From assembly GCA_013203345.1 (NCBI GenBank), contig JABMQF010000138.1, forward strand, positions 1 through 33,305: a stretch of 33,305 bases of DNA, written 5' to 3'. Shown in pieces: positions 1 through 8,439 of the stretch. The notes under the pieces were generated by a model. The model saw nothing but the letters and a program-made list of their open reading frames with translations. It did not search any database and was not told the DNA's origin. Both the position numbers and the translations under genes were made by a program. The stretch comes from Candidatus Woesearchaeota archaeon (GTDB lineage: Archaea; Nanobdellota; Nanobdellia; Woesearchaeales; UBA11576). The first letter of the stretch is position 1; every line of letters starts with the position of its first letter.

Positions 1-43
1 CATGTTTAAGCACTCTTAACTTAAGTTTTTTGCTGTATCCCAT
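1..43 (-). CDS. N-terminal start of a gene leaving the window
   Basis: Only the first 14 codons are visible on the minus strand, beginning MGYSKKLKL and running off the left edge. The ATG at 43-41 is preceded by AAAGGAG at a plausible Shine-Dalgarno distance, and the first codons are lysine-rich, which supports a real start. It is divergent from the HerA-type ATPase gene. No family can be assigned from 14 residues. Confidence 0.5.
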   Translation of the reverse strand, partial: MGYSKKLKLRVLKH

Positions 44-90
44 CGTATTCTCCTTTAAAACACCAAAGGATACCACTACAAGAAACTATC

Positions 91-109
91 ACCGTAACAT
101 AATTACGGT
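91..109. promoter_or_regulatory. Inverted repeat ACCGTAA-N5-TTACGGT between divergent genes
   Basis: Two perfect 7-bp arms with a 5-nt spacer lie between the divergent starts at 43 (minus) and 178 (plus). A TATA-like GTATAATA follows at about 122-129. A shorter palindrome, GACGCA-T-TGCGTC, sits at 151-163, close to the expected transcription start. The position fits an operator for a dimeric regulator; no regulator is identified. Confidence 0.4.
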
Positions 110-177
110 TAAGAACATTCAGTATAATACCCAAAAAGCATTTAAAACAAGACGCATTGCGTCATTGTGGTGAGCTG

Positions 178-1509
178 ATGCCGGAAAAAGAGGATGAATT
201 ACCTGTTGTCATAGGGCGAAGCCCTAGTGATGTTAAGAAATACGGTAAGAAAGGAGCTATACTTCTTGGTAAGCAATATATAGAGAAACTTGACAGGCTA
301 TTCCTTGACAAAGACGTCTACATGGATGTGTCAGGCGCACACGTGATGCTGATATGTGGGAAGAGAGGGGGCGGTAAATCCTATACTATGGGTGTGATAG
401 CTGAAGGGCTGTCTATGCTCGAGCCTGAAGTGAGACAGAACCTTAGCATAATTCTCCTCGATACTATGGGTATATACTGGACCATGGGGCATGCTAACAA
501 GAAAGAAAAAGCTCTTCTTGAACCATACGGTTTGAAACCCAAACCTGTCGAACTCAAAATATTTACACCAGAAAAATTTTATTATGAATACAAGAAGAAA
601 GGAATTAGGACAGATGTCCCTTTTTCTCTTGAGCCTCATATGATAACTGGTGAGGATTGGTGTGTTGCGTTTAAGCAGGATAAGTATTCTTCTAATGGAC
701 TTTACATGCAGAAGATAGTGGAACAGTTGAGCGAAGAAGGACACTATTTTATGAAAGACATATTATTATACATAGAAAGTGATAAGGAGACTGATAATCT
801 CACGAAATCCGCTGTTAGGAACATGTTTCAGACAGCAGAAGGTTGGGGAGTTTTCTCAGAAAAAGGAACACCTATAGATGATCTTGCGAAAGGAGGACAA
901 ATTACTGTTCTTGATGTATCCTGCTATGCTACAATGCCTGGTGGTTGGGATGTGAAAGCTCTTGTTGTAGGTATTGTATCGCGTCACTTGTTTATCTCAA
1001 GAATGGAATACAGAAAAGAAGAAGAACTCTCAGACATCAAATACCAGGAGACCTATTTTGAGGAAACCAGTGCAGCAGATGCGCAGAAGCAGGAAATGCC
1101 TCTTGTCTGGCTTGTTATAGACGAAGCTCACGAATTTCTTCCAAAAGATGAATCAGCTGCGAATGCGGCAACAGAACCACTTAAGATAATAATGAGAGAA
1201 GGCAGACAGCCAGGTATATGTCTTGTCGTGGCAACACAACAGCCTGGTAAGATACACACAGATGTCATGACGCAGAGTGACACAGTTATTTCTCACAGAA
1301 TAACTGCCCGGCTTGATGTTCAAGCTCTTGGTTTATTGGCGCAGAGCTATATGGAGCACGGTATTGAAAGGGCAATGAATGATCTTCCGACTGTGAAAGG
1401 TACAGCAGTTATTTTTGATGATCTAAATGAAAAGATTATGATGGTTCGTGTAAGGCCGAGGTTCACCTGGCATGGTGGAGCAAGCCCGTCAGCATTGAAA
1501 GAAGAATAA
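178..1509 (+). CDS. HerA/VirD4-like P-loop ATPase of a secretion or pilus group
   Basis: This 443-aa protein has a Walker A motif GKRGGGKS at about 61-68 and a Walker B ending IDEAHEF at about 314-320. A QQPG sensor segment and an SHRITARLD stretch follow, an order typical of the HerA/FtsK/VirD4 ring translocases of the DUF87 type. These proteins move DNA or protein through a hexameric pore. I chose ATG 178 over an in-frame TTG at 157 because GGTGA sits at 169-173, the same spacing used by other genes here. There is no membrane segment. Its neighbour at 2317 is a VirB11-type ATPase, so a role in a secretion or pilus machine is possible. HerA proteins acting in DNA repair normally sit beside nurA, which is not seen here. 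Confidence 0.75.
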   Translation: MPEKEDELPVVIGRSPSDVKKYGKKGAILLGKQYIEKLDRLFLDKDVYMDVSGAHVMLICGKRGGGKSYTMGVIAEGLSMLEPEVRQNLSIILLDTMGIYWTMGHANKKEKALLEPYGLKPKPVELKIFTPEKFYYEYKKKGIRTDVPFSLEPHMITGEDWCVAFKQDKYSSNGLYMQKIVEQLSEEGHYFMKDILLYIESDKETDNLTKSAVRNMFQTAEGWGVFSEKGTPIDDLAKGGQITVLDVSCYATMPGGWDVKALVVGIVSRHLFISRMEYRKEEELSDIKYQETYFEETSAADAQKQEMPLVWLVIDEAHEFLPKDESAANAATEPLKIIMREGRQPGICLVVATQQPGKIHTDVMTQSDTVISHRITARLDVQALGLLAQSYMEHGIERAMNDLPTVKGTAVIFDDLNEKIMMVRVRPRFTWHGGASPSALKEE

Positions 1510-1544
1510 GTTATTCTATTTTTCTGGAGTAGTTTGCTAATTAA

Positions 1545-2105
1545 TCACTGCTTCTTTAAGTCTCTCATGTGTAGACTTATCTGCTCCTTGATGTAGTCTT
1601 CCTGTTGTAGTCTTATGTTCAGGTCCTTGAACTGAGCATCAACTTGATCCTTAATCATCTTCATCGCAGAATCACGAGTTATAAAATTTATAGGCTCCCA
1701 TATATTTATGTATTTCTGGAGAACATCAACATCTTGTCTTTTTGCACAATCCTTAAGTTCACGCACTATTATCTTTAGCTTGTCAATTATATCATGTACT
1801 TGTTTTTTGACATCGTCTACATCATCATGTGCTGTGTGAACTTCTGTCATGAATTTCTTGTTATTGGCCAGCATGTTCTGATCAGTCACTTGTGTCTTCT
1901 TTCTCAGGTTTGTATAGCGTTCTTCAATGATCATAAGCCTGCGGCTAATATTGTTCATCTCACCAGCTATATCTGATACTGACTTTGAAATATCCGTGCC
2001 TGGTTTAGGTTTAGGAGCGAAAAGCCCTGGTTTTTTTGCTGGTGGGGATCCAGGAAGGCCTTGCGGGGGAGACATTCCGGGTGGAGTTGCTGTTTGTTCT
2101 GACAT
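1545..2105 (-). CDS. Coiled-coil protein with Pro-rich N-terminus
   Basis: This 186-aa soluble protein starts with a Pro/Gly/Lys-rich tail (about 1-38), then a long charged helical region (about 40-120) with heptad-like spacing. Near 131-140 it has YINIWEPINF, and it ends in another helical stretch. The WEP motif after a coiled coil recalls archaellum accessory proteins of the FlaC/D/E kind, but I cannot prove homology. It is convergent with the HerA-type gene and divergent from the VirB11-type ATPase gene, so it may be an accessory or linker of that machine. A TATA-like TTTATAAAAA lies about 28 nt upstream on the minus strand. Confidence 0.6.
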   Translation of the reverse strand: MSEQTATPPGMSPPQGLPGSPPAKKPGLFAPKPKPGTDISKSVSDIAGEMNNISRRLMIIEERYTNLRKKTQVTDQNMLANNKKFMTEVHTAHDDVDDVKKQVHDIIDKLKIIVRELKDCAKRQDVDVLQKYINIWEPINFITRDSAMKMIKDQVDAQFKDLNIRLQQEDYIKEQISLHMRDLKKQ

Positions 2106-2161
2106 AAAGACACCTATTTTACATAATTTTTATAAACCTATGTCTGCAGTATCGTTGCAGG

Positions 2162-2253
2162 ACCCACATCATGTTGTCAAGTGGGTTTTATAATTTTGTG
2201 TTAGCATGGGTTAGTGGTAGTCAAAATTTTGCTTTTGACTCAGTGAATTTCAC
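2162..2253. promoter_or_regulatory. Three stacked inverted repeats in a divergent promoter region
   Basis: ACCCAC (2162-2167) pairs with GTGGGT (2181-2186) and is followed by a T-rich run. AGTCAAAA (2219-2226) pairs with TTTTGACT (2233-2240) across 6 nt. GTGAATTTCAC at 2243-2253 is an odd palindrome. All lie between the coiled-coil gene start (2105) and the ATPase gene start (2317), just before the ATPase TATA box. Operator or leader-structure roles are inferred from position only. Confidence 0.4.
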
Positions 2254-2278
2254 GGTCTCAGACTGGTGGAATTTTAGC

Positions 2279-2312
2279 GTATATAAAAACAAGGGTTAAA
2301 CTTGTAAGGTGA
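2279..2312 (+). promoter_or_regulatory. TATA box and Shine-Dalgarno of the secretion ATPase gene
   Basis: A TATATAAAAA element at about 2279-2289 would place transcription start near 2305. The Shine-Dalgarno AAGGTGA at 2306-2312 has its GGTGA exactly 4 nt before ATG 2317. This gene therefore has a very short leader with a strong ribosome binding site, unlike the leaderless genes nearby. Confidence 0.6.
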
Positions 2313-2316
2313 TGAT

Positions 2317-4650
2317 ATGGCTTTGTTTGAAGGTAGACTTCCTTTGTATGGGTATGAAGTAGTCAAAGAAGGCGAAGACAATGTAATGAGGGTAAACTAT
2401 GAAGGGGCACCCATGGTTCCTTCAATAGAAGATAATCCTATAGTTATGGCCAGGACCTGCGATAATCTCATAGAGTCAAGAAATACAACCAGGATTATTT
2501 TTACCCAAAAGAGAGAGTATGAGTATGATTATAATCAAACATCTGTGCTGAAAGAGATAGCTCTTATCTATGATAAGCTTTCCAAAGAGAAAGAAATTTT
2601 TACATTAAAATCTTTGCAGATGGGTAGTGTTACAACGCAGCTTGCTAACAAATGGTATACTACACTTCAGGATATGGTGTTTCATAAGCTCCGGTCAGAT
2701 CCTATAGGAACTTATGTCAAGCTTAAGAGGATTTTGAGAGAAGAGCGTGTGACTCTCCTTAAGGTTCTTGATGATAAGTTGAAACCAGGCATACAACATT
2801 ATCTAGAAATGCTCGCATATGTCATAGACCTTCTTGAGAAGACCAGGCTCATCACTATAGCAAGACCTTTTCTTGCGGGTTATAGTATAGGTGATAGAGA
2901 TGTCTACAGGAATTTCTTTCATCCTATAATCAAGCCTGACTTCATGTGGACAAAACTTATGGCAAACTATCCTCCAGAAGGTGAAGAGATAGCCAGCTAT
3001 ACTATTGGAGGTAATACTGAGATAATTGTATTTAGACTTCCTGATTCTGTTCAGTATATTTACCATATGACTCCTCCGGAATTTAAGCTTTCAGAAGATC
3101 AATACGAAATACTTGATATGGCGCGAAATATTCTTGCAGAGCACAAGCCATCAAAACAGGAATTCACAGATCCTGAAAGGATGCGCGAAGTCTTTGTCAA
3201 TGTAGGTAAGGATCTGATAAGCGAGCTTGTCGCGTTCAAGAACTTACCCTTAAGTGAAGAGGAAATAGGCTCGCTTGCAAGGATACTTGTCAGGTACACT
3301 ATCGGCTTTGGTCTTGTTGAGGTCCTTCTCCAGGATGATAATATACAGGATATATCTGTCAATAGCCCTCAGGGAAGACTACCTATATTCATTGTTCATG
3401 GAGAATACGCAGACTGTGTCACGAATATTATACCAACAATGACTGAAACAGAAAGCTGGGCCACAAAACTCAGGATGATATCTGGCAGACCACTTGACGA
3501 GGCAAATGTCATATTAGACACAGAGCTTGAATTGCCTGGTGCATCTATTAGAGTATCTGCAATCACCAGACCACTTGATCCTTCAGGTCTTGCTTTTTCA
3601 TTTCGACGTCACAGGGATAAACCATGGACCCTCCCTCTTTTTGTGAAGTACAGGATGATTAGTCCGCTCGCAGCAGGTCTTCTTAGTTTTTTTGTCGATG
3701 GTACAAGAACTATGATGGTCTGCGGTACGAGGTCAAGTGGAAAGTCTAGTTTCCTCAGTTCATTACTTATAGAGATAATGAGGCGGTATCGTATAATAAC
3801 TGTTGAGGATACGTTAGAGCTCCCGACGAAATCTATGAGGCGTCTTGGATTCAATATACAACCTTTGAAAGTCGCGTCAGCTCTTGCAAAAGGCAGCAGC
3901 GAGATGAGCGCAGCTGATGGAATAAGAAGCACTCTACGACTTGGTGATTCCGCTCTTATAGTTGGCGAGGTTCGAAGTGGAGAAGCGAAGGCACTATACG
4001 AAGCGATGAGAGTCGGGGCGGCTGCCAATGTAGTTGCAGGAACTATACACGCAGACAGCCCATTTGGTCTATTTGATAGAGTGGTCAATGATATAGGTGT
4101 GCCTAAGACCAGTTTCAAGGCGACAGATATTGTGATAGTTGCGAACCCTATCAAGTCAGCAGACGGATTGCACAGGGTCCGTCGTGTGACGCAGATAACT
4201 GAGATAAGAAAAGATTGGCAGGATGACCCTATGCTCGAGGGTGGCTTTGTGGATCTGATGAAATATGACCCTCATACTGATTCCATCAATCCGACAGACG
4301 CACTTCTTGATGGAGACTCAGATATACTCAAGGCCATCGCCTCGAACATACCTGACTTTGCAGGTAACTGGGATGCGTTGTGGAGTAACATAGAGATTAG
4401 GGCTGCGATGAAAGAGCTGCTGGTTCAGAAATCAGAAGAGCTGAATGATGATGATCTACTTGAAGCACCATTCGTGATAAAATGCAATGATAAATTCCAT
4501 CTTATCTCAGAAGAGGTTAAGCAGATGACTGGAGTATTAGATCCTGTAGAGATAAAGAGAAGATGGGTCAACTGGCTCGAGAGAGAGTTAAAGAAAAGAA
4601 AAGTTAATAAAGGCAAAACCGAGTTTAATCCTTATGGTCTTAGTTATTAA
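2317..4650 (+). CDS. Type II/IV secretion (VirB11/TadA/FlaI-type) ATPase
   Basis: This 777-aa hexameric motor powers assembly of archaeal pili or archaella or protein export at the cytoplasmic membrane. The C-terminal core has Walker A GTRSSGKSS (470-478), an Asp box with TVEDT (about 495-499), a degenerate Walker B around LIVGEVRSGEA (547-557) with Glu551, and a His box GTIHADS (576-582). About 280 residues precede the N2-like region (about 285-430). At 777 aa it is longer than typical FlaI (about 550), with extra N-terminal and C-terminal segments. The platform membrane protein (TadC/FlaJ) that such ATPases need is not in the window. A small TM protein gene follows 98 nt downstream. Confidence 0.88.
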   Translation: MALFEGRLPLYGYEVVKEGEDNVMRVNYEGAPMVPSIEDNPIVMARTCDNLIESRNTTRIIFTQKREYEYDYNQTSVLKEIALIYDKLSKEKEIFTLKSLQMGSVTTQLANKWYTTLQDMVFHKLRSDPIGTYVKLKRILREERVTLLKVLDDKLKPGIQHYLEMLAYVIDLLEKTRLITIARPFLAGYSIGDRDVYRNFFHPIIKPDFMWTKLMANYPPEGEEIASYTIGGNTEIIVFRLPDSVQYIYHMTPPEFKLSEDQYEILDMARNILAEHKPSKQEFTDPERMREVFVNVGKDLISELVAFKNLPLSEEEIGSLARILVRYTIGFGLVEVLLQDDNIQDISVNSPQGRLPIFIVHGEYADCVTNIIPTMTETESWATKLRMISGRPLDEANVILDTELELPGASIRVSAITRPLDPSGLAFSFRRHRDKPWTLPLFVKYRMISPLAAGLLSFFVDGTRTMMVCGTRSSGKSSFLSSLLIEIMRRYRIITVEDTLELPTKSMRRLGFNIQPLKVASALAKGSSEMSAADGIRSTLRLGDSALIVGEVRSGEAKALYEAMRVGAAANVVAGTIHADSPFGLFDRVVNDIGVPKTSFKATDIVIVANPIKSADGLHRVRRVTQITEIRKDWQDDPMLEGGFVDLMKYDPHTDSINPTDALLDGDSDILKAIASNIPDFAGNWDALWSNIEIRAAMKELLVQKSEELNDDDLLEAPFVIKCNDKFHLISEEVKQMTGVLDPVEIKRRWVNWLERELKKRKVNKGKTEFNPYGLSY

Positions 4651-4693
4651 TGCAGACAAGATCTGATAATTTAGTCTGTAAGTGTTAATTCCT

Positions 4694-4729
4694 AAGTTTG
4701 TCAATCAATATGATAATTTTGACAAACTT
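4694..4729 (+). promoter_or_regulatory. 11-bp inverted repeat before the 109-aa gene
   Basis: AAGTTTGTCAA (4694-4704) and TTGACAAACTT (4719-4729) are perfectly complementary with a 14-nt loop. The hairpin lies between the ATPase stop (4650) and the Shine-Dalgarno (4741-4745) of the next gene. It could attenuate or process a shared transcript, or bind a regulator. There is no T-run directly after it, so a simple terminator is less likely. Confidence 0.5.
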
Positions 4730-4748
4730 TCAGTTATTGAGGTGAAAT

Positions 4749-5078
4749 ATGCCAAGCGTATTTGAAAAGATGGGTAATGCATTGGGTGTTGTGAAGAAAC
4801 CTAAAATTGCTGTTAAACCTGGTGCTGTAAAACCTGTTTCAGGTTTTGGAGCAAAAAAAGGATTTGATATCAACAGCTATATGAAAGCCTGTAATAATTT
4901 CGTTAATGATTTCTTCCCTAAGAAAATACCTTTTTTCTTCAGGAATATAGGGTCTGTGATGAAGAATTCGCCAAACTGGTTCAAGGGACTTCCACAAGAT
5001 GAACAGTTAGTTTATGGTGTGCTTGCCACTGGTCCGTTGTTTATTATAGTTGGTGTAGTGTTGATATTTGTTCTATGA
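4749..5078 (+). CDS. Small protein with C-terminal membrane anchor
   Basis: This 109-aa protein has a Lys/Pro/Gly-rich N-terminus, an amphipathic middle (about 40-80) and one hydrophobic segment at about 89-109 that ends the protein, so it is a tail-anchored candidate with its bulk in the cytoplasm. GAGGTGA at 4739-4745 lies 3 nt before ATG 4749 and supports the start. It follows the secretion ATPase in the same direction, so it may be a small membrane partner of that ATPase. I recognise no family. Confidence 0.65.
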   Translation: MPSVFEKMGNALGVVKKPKIAVKPGAVKPVSGFGAKKGFDINSYMKACNNFVNDFFPKKIPFFFRNIGSVMKNSPNWFKGLPQDEQLVYGVLATGPLFIIVGVVLIFVL

Positions 5079-5114
5079 ATGTTTATAGGAATATATTATA
5101 GAATATCTGGTATA

Positions 5115-6749
5115 TTACTGTTTAACTAGTCCTGTCACATTATATATATGAATTGGTTTTGATTTGCCCTTAGCTTTTATTGCGGGAAGTTCTTTTACTT
5201 TTACTAATTTTTTGACTTCTGCGTATGTTTTTTCTGTTATCAGCACTTCACCACCTTTTGCTGCGCTGCAGATTCTTGCTGCTGTGTTGACGCTGTCACC
5301 TATGACTGTGTAGTCAGTTCTTTGTTTGCAGCCTATGTTACCAACGACCATCTCACCTGTGTTGATGCCTATTCCTATGTCGACTGTTATGCCAAACTTT
5401 TTCTTGAATTTTATTGAAACTTCTTTCTGCGCTTTCTGCATCTCAAGAGCGGTCTTAATCGCCTTTAGTGCGTGAGACTCTGTGTAGACTGGAGCTCCGA
5501 AAAGAGCCATTATTTCATCACCGACAAATTTGTCAAGTGTTCCACGCTGTTTGAGTATGATATCTGACATAACTTCGAAATGTTGATTAAGTATTTCAAC
5601 TACTTGTTCTGCGTCAAGTTTTTCAGACATTGCTGTGAAACCTCTCAAGTCGGAGAACATTACAGTCATTTCTCTTTTGTCTGTCCTCATGTAATTTTTC
5701 TCAGGTTCTGCGAGTATCTCTTCAATAACATCAGGACTTACATATCTCTGGAAAGCGTTTTTTATCTCTGTTTTTTCAAGATCCTCGAAAATAGCAGAGT
5801 CTGATTGTTTAGCAACGGCGTTGAGTAAATTCTTGTCTACTTCACTGAATCCTGTAGGTGAGGTAGAGTTTATGACTCCGAAAACACCCATTGTGTCATC
5901 ACTTACAACTATTGGCATGCATATTGCTGATTTGATATCTGCGCTGATGTCATTGAATGCCATCATTTCTCCTAGATTTAGGGCAGAACGAGACATCTCG
6001 TATATGCTGTCTGCGTTGTTGTGAACAAAAGTTGATGATTTGAGTTTACCAGAAACTTTGAGTTCTGTCTTGTTTGTCTTCTTGTTGTAAAGTAGGAAAA
6101 AAGATAATTTGGCGTCGATAATATGAGTCACTTCTTGAAGCACTGCTTCCATCATTGTGTTGAAGTCCTTTATTGTATCCCTTATCCTATCTATAGCATA
6201 TATTGTTTTCAGTTCTTTTTCTTTTTCTTCTAGTTCTTTGTAGTCTCGGGCGTGCTCGATAGATGCTGCTACGAATCTACTTACTAGTCTGAAAAGGAGA
6301 AGGTCTTTTTTCTTGAATAAGTTACGCCTTTTGTTTATGACTATGAATACACCTACAGGTCTTTTTTTGAACATGAGCGGGAGTGCTATTATGTTCTTAA
6401 TCCTACTTTTTCTCATTCTTTTATGCAGGCGAGTATCGTTTATGATAACTGGCTTGTTGCTGGTGATTGAGTTGTCACAGATATCTTTTATCAGTCCAGT
6501 ATCGGGAAATTGTTCAGAAGTATTTGTTGCACCATACTCGTAAGGGTTGGGGTTATTTTTGTTGTAGATTATGATGAATCCTTTCTCAACATTGAGTTTT
6601 CTGACTGTTAATAGGAGCATTTCCTTAAGAACCTGATGCATGTCTTTGCTTGATGTATCTATATCTATCAGCTCGTTAAGAACCTGGATTCGTGCAGCTT
6701 GAGACCTTACCTTGATCATCAACCTTTTGATTTTATCACTCGATGCCAT
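5115..6749 (-). CDS. Class III adenylate cyclase with two GAF domains
   Basis: This 544-aa protein is predicted to make cAMP from ATP. Two GAF-like sensory domains span about 20-170 and 185-325, followed by a short linker and a class III cyclase domain (about 355-540). The catalytic set looks complete: metal-binding Asp367 (FSDLRGF) and Asp411 (KFVGDE), adenine-recognition Lys407 and Thr481 (DYTVIGD), Asn488 and Arg492 for transition-state stabilisation. Lys plus Thr is the pattern of cyanobacterial CyaB1/CyaC adenylate cyclases, so ATP is the expected substrate. No membrane segment is seen. Most archaeal cyclases are class IV, so this bacterial-looking gene may have been acquired by transfer (inference). 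A TATA-like element lies at about 6789-6798. Confidence 0.9.
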   Translation of the reverse strand: MASSDKIKRLMIKVRSQAARIQVLNELIDIDTSSKDMHQVLKEMLLLTVRKLNVEKGFIIIYNKNNPNPYEYGATNTSEQFPDTGLIKDICDNSITSNKPVIINDTRLHKRMRKSRIKNIIALPLMFKKRPVGVFIVINKRRNLFKKKDLLLFRLVSRFVAASIEHARDYKELEEKEKELKTIYAIDRIRDTIKDFNTMMEAVLQEVTHIIDAKLSFFLLYNKKTNKTELKVSGKLKSSTFVHNNADSIYEMSRSALNLGEMMAFNDISADIKSAICMPIVVSDDTMGVFGVINSTSPTGFSEVDKNLLNAVAKQSDSAIFEDLEKTEIKNAFQRYVSPDVIEEILAEPEKNYMRTDKREMTVMFSDLRGFTAMSEKLDAEQVVEILNQHFEVMSDIILKQRGTLDKFVGDEIMALFGAPVYTESHALKAIKTALEMQKAQKEVSIKFKKKFGITVDIGIGINTGEMVVGNIGCKQRTDYTVIGDSVNTAARICSAAKGGEVLITEKTYAEVKKLVKVKELPAIKAKGKSKPIHIYNVTGLVKQ

Positions 6750-6836
6750 TTGGTTTTTTATCCCGTTAAAGTAGTGAACCGAAGAGGTAATATATAAAGT
6801 TTTCTTTATTGGTTTTCTTTTTTGTTATTTTAAATG

Positions 6837-6933
6837 TTTTTAATCGCTTTTTAGGTATTTTTAAAGCTTTTTAGTCTTTTTTTTTGGATTTAATCGCTTT
6901 TTTATCCTTTAAATTGTTTTTAAGCGCTTTAAA
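6837..6933. repeat. Four degenerate copies of a TTTTTAA-nGC-TTTTTA motif
   Basis: Copies start at about 6837 (TTTTTAATCGCTTTTTA), 6858 (TTTTTAAAGCTTTTTA), 6889 (TTTAATCGCTTTTTTA) and 6917 (TTTTTAAGCGCTTTAAA). Spacing is 21, 31 and 28 nt, roughly two to three helical turns. The copies share flanking T and A blocks around a GC core. This could be a protein-binding array or decayed low-complexity DNA. Confidence 0.45.
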
Positions 6934-7169
6934 CTGCTCTATTTGTTTTGTAGAAATTGTTCTTTTTTAACTATGTTACGTGTTGTGACTTGGTTTTTGG
7001 TTTGTTTTTTTGTCTGTTTTTGTATGTTTTTACTATGTGTTATTGTGATTTTTGTGTTAATATTTCGTTTTATGTGTGTTTTGGTGTTGTAAATACTTTT
7101 TCATAATAATCTGCATATATTGGTAGGTTCAGGTGTTTTAGAAACAATATACTGGTCAGATACGTAAGT

Positions 7170-7177
7170 TTTATAAA
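7170..7177 (+). promoter_or_regulatory. TATA box for the CCA-adding enzyme gene
   Basis: TTTATAAA lies about 25-30 nt before ATG 7201, the spacing expected when transcription begins at or next to the start codon. No Shine-Dalgarno is present, consistent with a leaderless mRNA. The same arrangement recurs across the window. Confidence 0.6.
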
Positions 7178-7200
7178 AACCACGAACTCCTGTCGACGTG

Positions 7201-8439
7201 ATGAGTATAAAGAATCTTCTTGAGAAAGAGGTAAAAAAAATAAAGCCTGTTCGCAATGGGCTGAAGAAGGAAGTTAATAATTTTCTCAAGCAAATCAATA
7301 CAGAAATACGCAATAGTAAAATCAAGGCAAAAGCAGTTATTGGTGGTTCTATGGCTAAGGATACACATCTTGCTGGAGACCATGACTGTGATATCTTTGT
7401 AAAGTTTGACAGAATATACCAGGGTGATGATATATCAATCATACTTGGAAAATTACTGAAGTCGATCAAACATGAAATAGTGCATGGGAGTAGAGATTAT
7501 TTTCGTGTAAATAATACCATTAAATTTGAGATTGTTCCGGTGCTTGACATAATTGATCCTAAAGAAGCAGATAATGTCACAGACATGAGTCCATTACATG
7601 TCGCATGGGTCAAGCAGCATAAAGGTTTTAATGATGAGATAAGACTTGCGAAGCAGTTTTGTAAATCGTGTAAAGTCTATGGTGCTGAGTCATATATCAA
7701 AGGATTTTCAGGACATGTGCTCGATATACTAGTCATATACTATAAGGGATTCATTGGACTTCTGAAAGCGTCACAGAAATGGAAGGAAAAAGAAGTGGTG
7801 GATCCTGAAAAGCATTACAAGAAAGATGCTTTGAATAAACTTAACAGATCAAAGATTGATAGTCCTATCATAGTGATTGATCCAGTTCTTCCAGAGCGCA
7901 ATGCAGCGGCTGCGTTGTCTTATGAGAAATTAGAGATGTTTCAAAAAGCAGCTGCTGATTTCATTAAATTACCGACGGAAGAATCGTTTGTTGTTCACCA
8001 GGTCACTGAGAAGGACATACGATCCAAGGTAGGAGAGGACAAGCTCATATTATTGCACGTAATCCCTATGATTGGCAAAGAAGATGTTGTCGGTGCTAAA
8101 CTGCTCAAGGCTTACCAACAGATAAATAATCAGATTAGGTTCTATGACTTCACAATCAAGTTTACAGACTGGACATGGAACAAAAAGAGAAAGGCAATGT
8201 TCTGGTATGTTGTTGAACCTAAAGATCTTGTACCAATACGCAAATGGATAGGTCCTCCGCTGACAGAAAAAGAGAGAGTGAAGAGTTTTAAGTTAAAATA
8301 TATTAAAACATTCACAGAGGATGGCAGGATATGCACGTATGTTAAGCGTAAGTATGTTCGTTCCGAGGATCTTATTCGAGATATAATAACTTCTGATGAG
8401 CACTTATATGAAAAGGTGAAGACGGTGAGGATGGGATGA
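7201..8439 (+). CDS. cca: Archaeal CCA-adding tRNA nucleotidyltransferase (class I)
   Basis: This 412-aa enzyme adds or repairs the 3' CCA of tRNAs using CTP and ATP without a nucleic-acid template. The nucleotidyltransferase signature is clear: GGS at 48-50, then DHDCDIF with catalytic Asp62 and Asp64. A third acidic position lies in the strand KFEIVPVLD further on. Length is close to archaeal relatives (about 430-450). The TATA spacing favours ATG 7201, with GTG 7198 as alternative. Its stop overlaps the next start in an ATGA arrangement, so it is translationally coupled to the UDPGP-family gene. Confidence 0.93.
   Translation: MSIKNLLEKEVKKIKPVRNGLKKEVNNFLKQINTEIRNSKIKAKAVIGGSMAKDTHLAGDHDCDIFVKFDRIYQGDDISIILGKLLKSIKHEIVHGSRDYFRVNNTIKFEIVPVLDIIDPKEADNVTDMSPLHVAWVKQHKGFNDEIRLAKQFCKSCKVYGAESYIKGFSGHVLDILVIYYKGFIGLLKASQKWKEKEVVDPEKHYKKDALNKLNRSKIDSPIIVIDPVLPERNAAAALSYEKLEMFQKAAADFIKLPTEESFVVHQVTEKDIRSKVGEDKLILLHVIPMIGKEDVVGAKLLKAYQQINNQIRFYDFTIKFTDWTWNKKRKAMFWYVVEPKDLVPIRKWIGPPLTEKERVKSFKLKYIKTFTEDGRICTYVKRKYVRSEDLIRDIITSDEHLYEKVKTVRMG

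Larger units (their letters stand above)
6750..7200. other. T-rich non-coding gap between divergent genes
   Basis: This 451-nt stretch has no credible coding frame. Its ends hold promoters for the cyclase (minus, TATATA at 6791-6796) and the CCA-adding enzyme (plus, TTTATAAA at 7170-7177). The middle is extremely T-rich on the plus strand, with a degenerate repeat at 6837-6933. From about 6950 to 7095 it becomes a T/G-rich low-complexity tract. Confidence 0.7.

Noticed and set aside
6837-6933. CRISPR-like array
   Set aside because: Repeats are short, degenerate and lack unique spacers of constant length, and no cas genes are present.
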